A stretch of 6,900 nucleotides of DNA from STF1-107 sp964457935 (lineage in GTDB: Bacteria > Bacillota > Clostridia > Christensenellales > UBA1242), in NCBI GenBank assembly GCA_964457935.1, contig CAYWFC010000042.1, positions 1-6,900 of the forward strand, given 5' to 3'. Under the pieces are notes generated by a model. It was not told where the DNA came from, did not search any database, and was given only the letters and a program-made list of their open reading frames with translations. Position numbers and translations under genes: made by a program. This document shows positions 4,997 through 6,900 of the stretch, in pieces (the stretch's first letter is position 1; the number at the start of each line of letters is the position of its first letter).

Positions 4997-6900
4997 TTAT
5001 TTTTTTAGTTCTGCCTTGAGTTTGGATATCTCTTCTCTCAGTTCGATTGCGCGCTCGAAGTCTAACTGCCCCACTGCCACATTCATCAAGCCTTTTAGTT
5101 TCTCTATGTTGTCCAATATTTCTTTTTTGGACGAGAATGTCAGTTTGTTCTCCACAGTGATTTTCAGACTATCCACCACAGATTTTTTGATACCGGCAGG
5201 CTTGGTGTGATGTATTTCGTTGTATTTTGCCTGCAAAGCACGCCTACGATTGGTCTCATCTATGGCGCGTTTCATACTACCAGTCATTCTGTCGGCGTAC
5301 ATTATCACTCTGGCGTGCTCGTTTCGCGCTGCTCGTCCTATAGTCTGTATTAGTGATGTCTCGCTACGCAAAAATCCTTCTTTGTCCGCATCCAGTATAG
5401 CCACCAGCATTACTTCTGGCAAATCTAACCCTTCTCTGAGTAGATTGATGCCCACTAGCACATCGTACTCATCGTTTCGGAGCGCATTTATTATCTTCAC
5501 ACGCTCCAATGTGTCTATCTCGCTGTGTAGATACTTCACACGCAAGCCATTCTCGCTATAATATGTCGTCAGGTCTTCCGCCATTTTCTTAGTCAAAGTG
5601 GTGATAAGTACCTTGCCACCAGCCTCGACAGTAGTCACTATCTCCCCTTGCAAGTCATCTACTTGCCCTTCGGCAGACTTGACTACTATCTCAGGGTCGA
5701 GCAAATATGTCGGACGGATGACCTGCTCCACCACTTGCCCCGCCTCAGATAGTTCGTACTCGTTCGGCGTGGCAGATACGTATATCACCTGCCCTATCCT
5801 CGCATTAAATTCGTCAAAATTCAGCGGACGATTGTCATACGCTGACTGTAGCCTAAAGCCGTAATCCACTAGGCTAGTCTTTCTCGCGCGGTCGCCATTG
5901 TACATACCGCGCACTTGCGGTAACGTGATGTGGCTCTCATCCACGAATAGCACGAAATCATCTGGAAAATAATCCAGCAAAGTGTACGGCGCTTGACCGG
6001 GACTGCGCCCGTCGAAATACCTGCTGTAATTCTCTATCCCAGAGCAATACCCCATCTCACTCATCATCTCTACGTCATAATTCACTCGCTCACGTATGCG
6101 CTGTGCCTCGATGTATTTGCCTTGGTCGAGAAACTCTTTCTCTCGTATCTCGCAGTCACGCTTGATCTCTGCTATAGCCTTGTGCAGTTTGTCACTACCC
6201 ACCGCGTAATGCGACGCTGGGAAAATAGACGCATGCACTAGGTCATTCGTGATGCGACCTGTCACTACATCTATCTCAGATATGCGCTCTATCTCGTCGC
6301 CGAAAAAATACACCCTAATGGCACGCTCGCTCGCATCTGCTGGAAAAATATCCAATACTTCGCCCCGTACTCTAAAAGTACTGCGCTGAAAATCCACATC
6401 GTTGCGGGTGTATTGTATGTTTATGAGACGCCTGATAATGTCATCTCTGTCCACCACATCTCCCACCCTGAGCGAAATGTGCAAGTCATAGTATTCTTTA
6501 GGCGCACCCAAGCCATAAATGCACGACACCGACGCCACCACTATGACATCGCGACGCTCGAGTAGACTGGATGTAGCACTGTGACGCAGTTTGTCTATCT
6601 CGTCGTTTATGCTCATGTCCTTCTCGATGTAAGTATCAGTAGACACTATGTACGCCTCGGGCTGGTAATAGTCGTAATAACTGACAAAAAATTCTACCCT
6701 GTTGTTCGGGAAGAATTCACGAAATTCATTGCATAACTGAGCAGCCAAAGTCTTGTTGTGCGCCAGCACTAGAGTGGGTCTATTGAGTTGCTGGATGACA
6801 TTAGCCATGGTGAATGTCTTGCCACTGCCAGTGACCCCCTTCAATACTTGCGCCTTCATGCCGTCATGCACACCTTGCACCAGATTGGCTATAGCCTCTG
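4997..6900 (-). CDS. uvrB: Excinuclease ABC subunit B (UvrB), 5' end beyond the window
   Basis: UvrB is the helicase-fold ATPase that verifies damage after loading by UvrA and recruits UvrC. The frame is open to the window edge. Residues EAIANL before the GTG at 6880 match the conserved UvrB N-terminus (AIxxLVxGI), so that GTG is internal, and about 15-25 residues are missing. Numbering from that GTG, it shows Walker A GVTGSGKT (15-22), a damage-gripping beta-hairpin YYDYYQPEAYIVSTDTYIEKD (68-88), SVSCIYGLG (117-125), RGTF-like FQRSTFRVRG, the Walker B motif DESH (314-317), VSATP (368-372), TTLTKKMAEDL, GINLLREGLD, QTIGRAARN (512-520) and the C-terminal UVR helix pair (about 590-625, LDFERAIELREEISKL) that contacts UvrA or UvrC. 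All helicase motifs are intact. Its C-terminus abuts a 74-base gap holding the next promoter, and no clear terminator follows it. Confidence 0.98.
   Translation of the reverse strand, partial: EAIANLVQGVHDGMKAQVLKGVTGSGKTFTMANVIQQLNRPTLVLAHNKTLAAQLCNEFREFFPNNRVEFFVSYYDYYQPEAYIVSTDTYIEKDMSINDEIDKLRHSATSSLLERRDVIVVASVSCIYGLGAPKEYYDLHISLRVGDVVDRDDIIRRLINIQYTRNDVDFQRSTFRVRGEVLDIFPADASERAIRVYFFGDEIERISEIDVVTGRITNDLVHASIFPASHYAVGSDKLHKAIAEIKRDCEIREKEFLDQGKYIEAQRIRERVNYDVEMMSEMGYCSGIENYSRYFDGRSPGQAPYTLLDYFPDDFVLFVDESHITLPQVRGMYNGDRARKTSLVDYGFRLQSAYDNRPLNFDEFNARIGQVIYVSATPNEYELSEAGQVVEQVIRPTYLLDPEIVVKSAEGQVDDLQGEIVTTVEAGGKVLITTLTKKMAEDLTTYYSENGLRVKYLHSEIDTLERVKIINALRNDEYDVLVGINLLREGLDLPEVMLVAILDADKEGFLRSETSLIQTIGRAARNEHARVIMYADRMTGSMKRAIDETNRRRALQAKYNEIHHTKPAGIKKSVVDSLKITVENKLTFSSKKEILDNIEKLKGLMNVAVGQLDFERAIELREEISKLKAELKK

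Noticed and set aside
4975..4999. Terminator directly after uvrB (AAAAT-TAG-ATTTT dyad at 4979-4991)
   Set aside because: The stem is only five A/T pairs with imperfect flanks and no U-run follows, so efficient termination is unlikely. The real terminator is near 4490.
6872..6880. GTG at 6880 as the start of uvrB
   Set aside because: The frame stays open to the window edge and the preceding residues EAIANL match the conserved UvrB N-terminus, so the gene begins outside the window.

Overview
This window comes from a spore-forming, low-to-moderate-GC Firmicute, most likely of the Clostridia. The first gene encodes the mother-cell sporulation sigma factor SigE, recognisable over its full length. 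All intact genes have AGGAG-type ribosome binding sites, and two textbook vegetative promoters (TTGACx, 17 bp, TAnAAT) are readable. I do not recognise the species. Frequent ATA isoleucine codons in the minus-strand genes are a weak hint only.

Layout. (1) 23-742, plus strand: sigE, with a typical pro-sequence. (2) 722-975: an array of short repeats with alternating spacing. It begins inside the last codons of sigE and runs to the stop codon of the convergent gene. (3) 976-1605, minus strand: a small J-domain (DnaJ-like) protein with a nearly pure Asn/Lys/Ile linker and a C-terminal membrane anchor. (4) 1616-4423, minus: full-length uvrA, its stop codon overlapping the ribosome binding site of the J-protein gene. 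(5) 4424-4529: a strong intrinsic terminator that ends the upstream unit, then the uvrA promoter with a perfect dyad over its -10. (6) 4530-4922, minus: an unrecognised 130-residue helical protein with its own promoter, which has a second, different dyad over its -35. (7) 4997-6900, minus: uvrB, complete except for about its first 15-25 residues, which lie beyond the window edge.

How the genes work together. UvrA and UvrB are the damage-recognition pair of nucleotide excision repair: UvrA2 finds the lesion and loads UvrB, which then recruits UvrC (not in this window). Transcription of the minus-strand block appears to be split into uvrB plus the small helical gene, ending at the terminator near 4490, and uvrA plus the J-protein gene, reading from the promoter near 4450-4477. 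No canonical Gram-positive LexA box (GAAC-N4-GTTC) is visible at either internal promoter. SigE belongs to a separate programme on the opposite strand, and its usual downstream partner sigG is not here.

The core genes are ordinary. The parts most worth a second look are the repeat array that supplies the 3' end of sigE, the tail-anchored J-protein co-transcribed with uvrA, the small helical gene between uvrB and uvrA, and the two promoter dyads. I do not see a clear multi-gene novel system.
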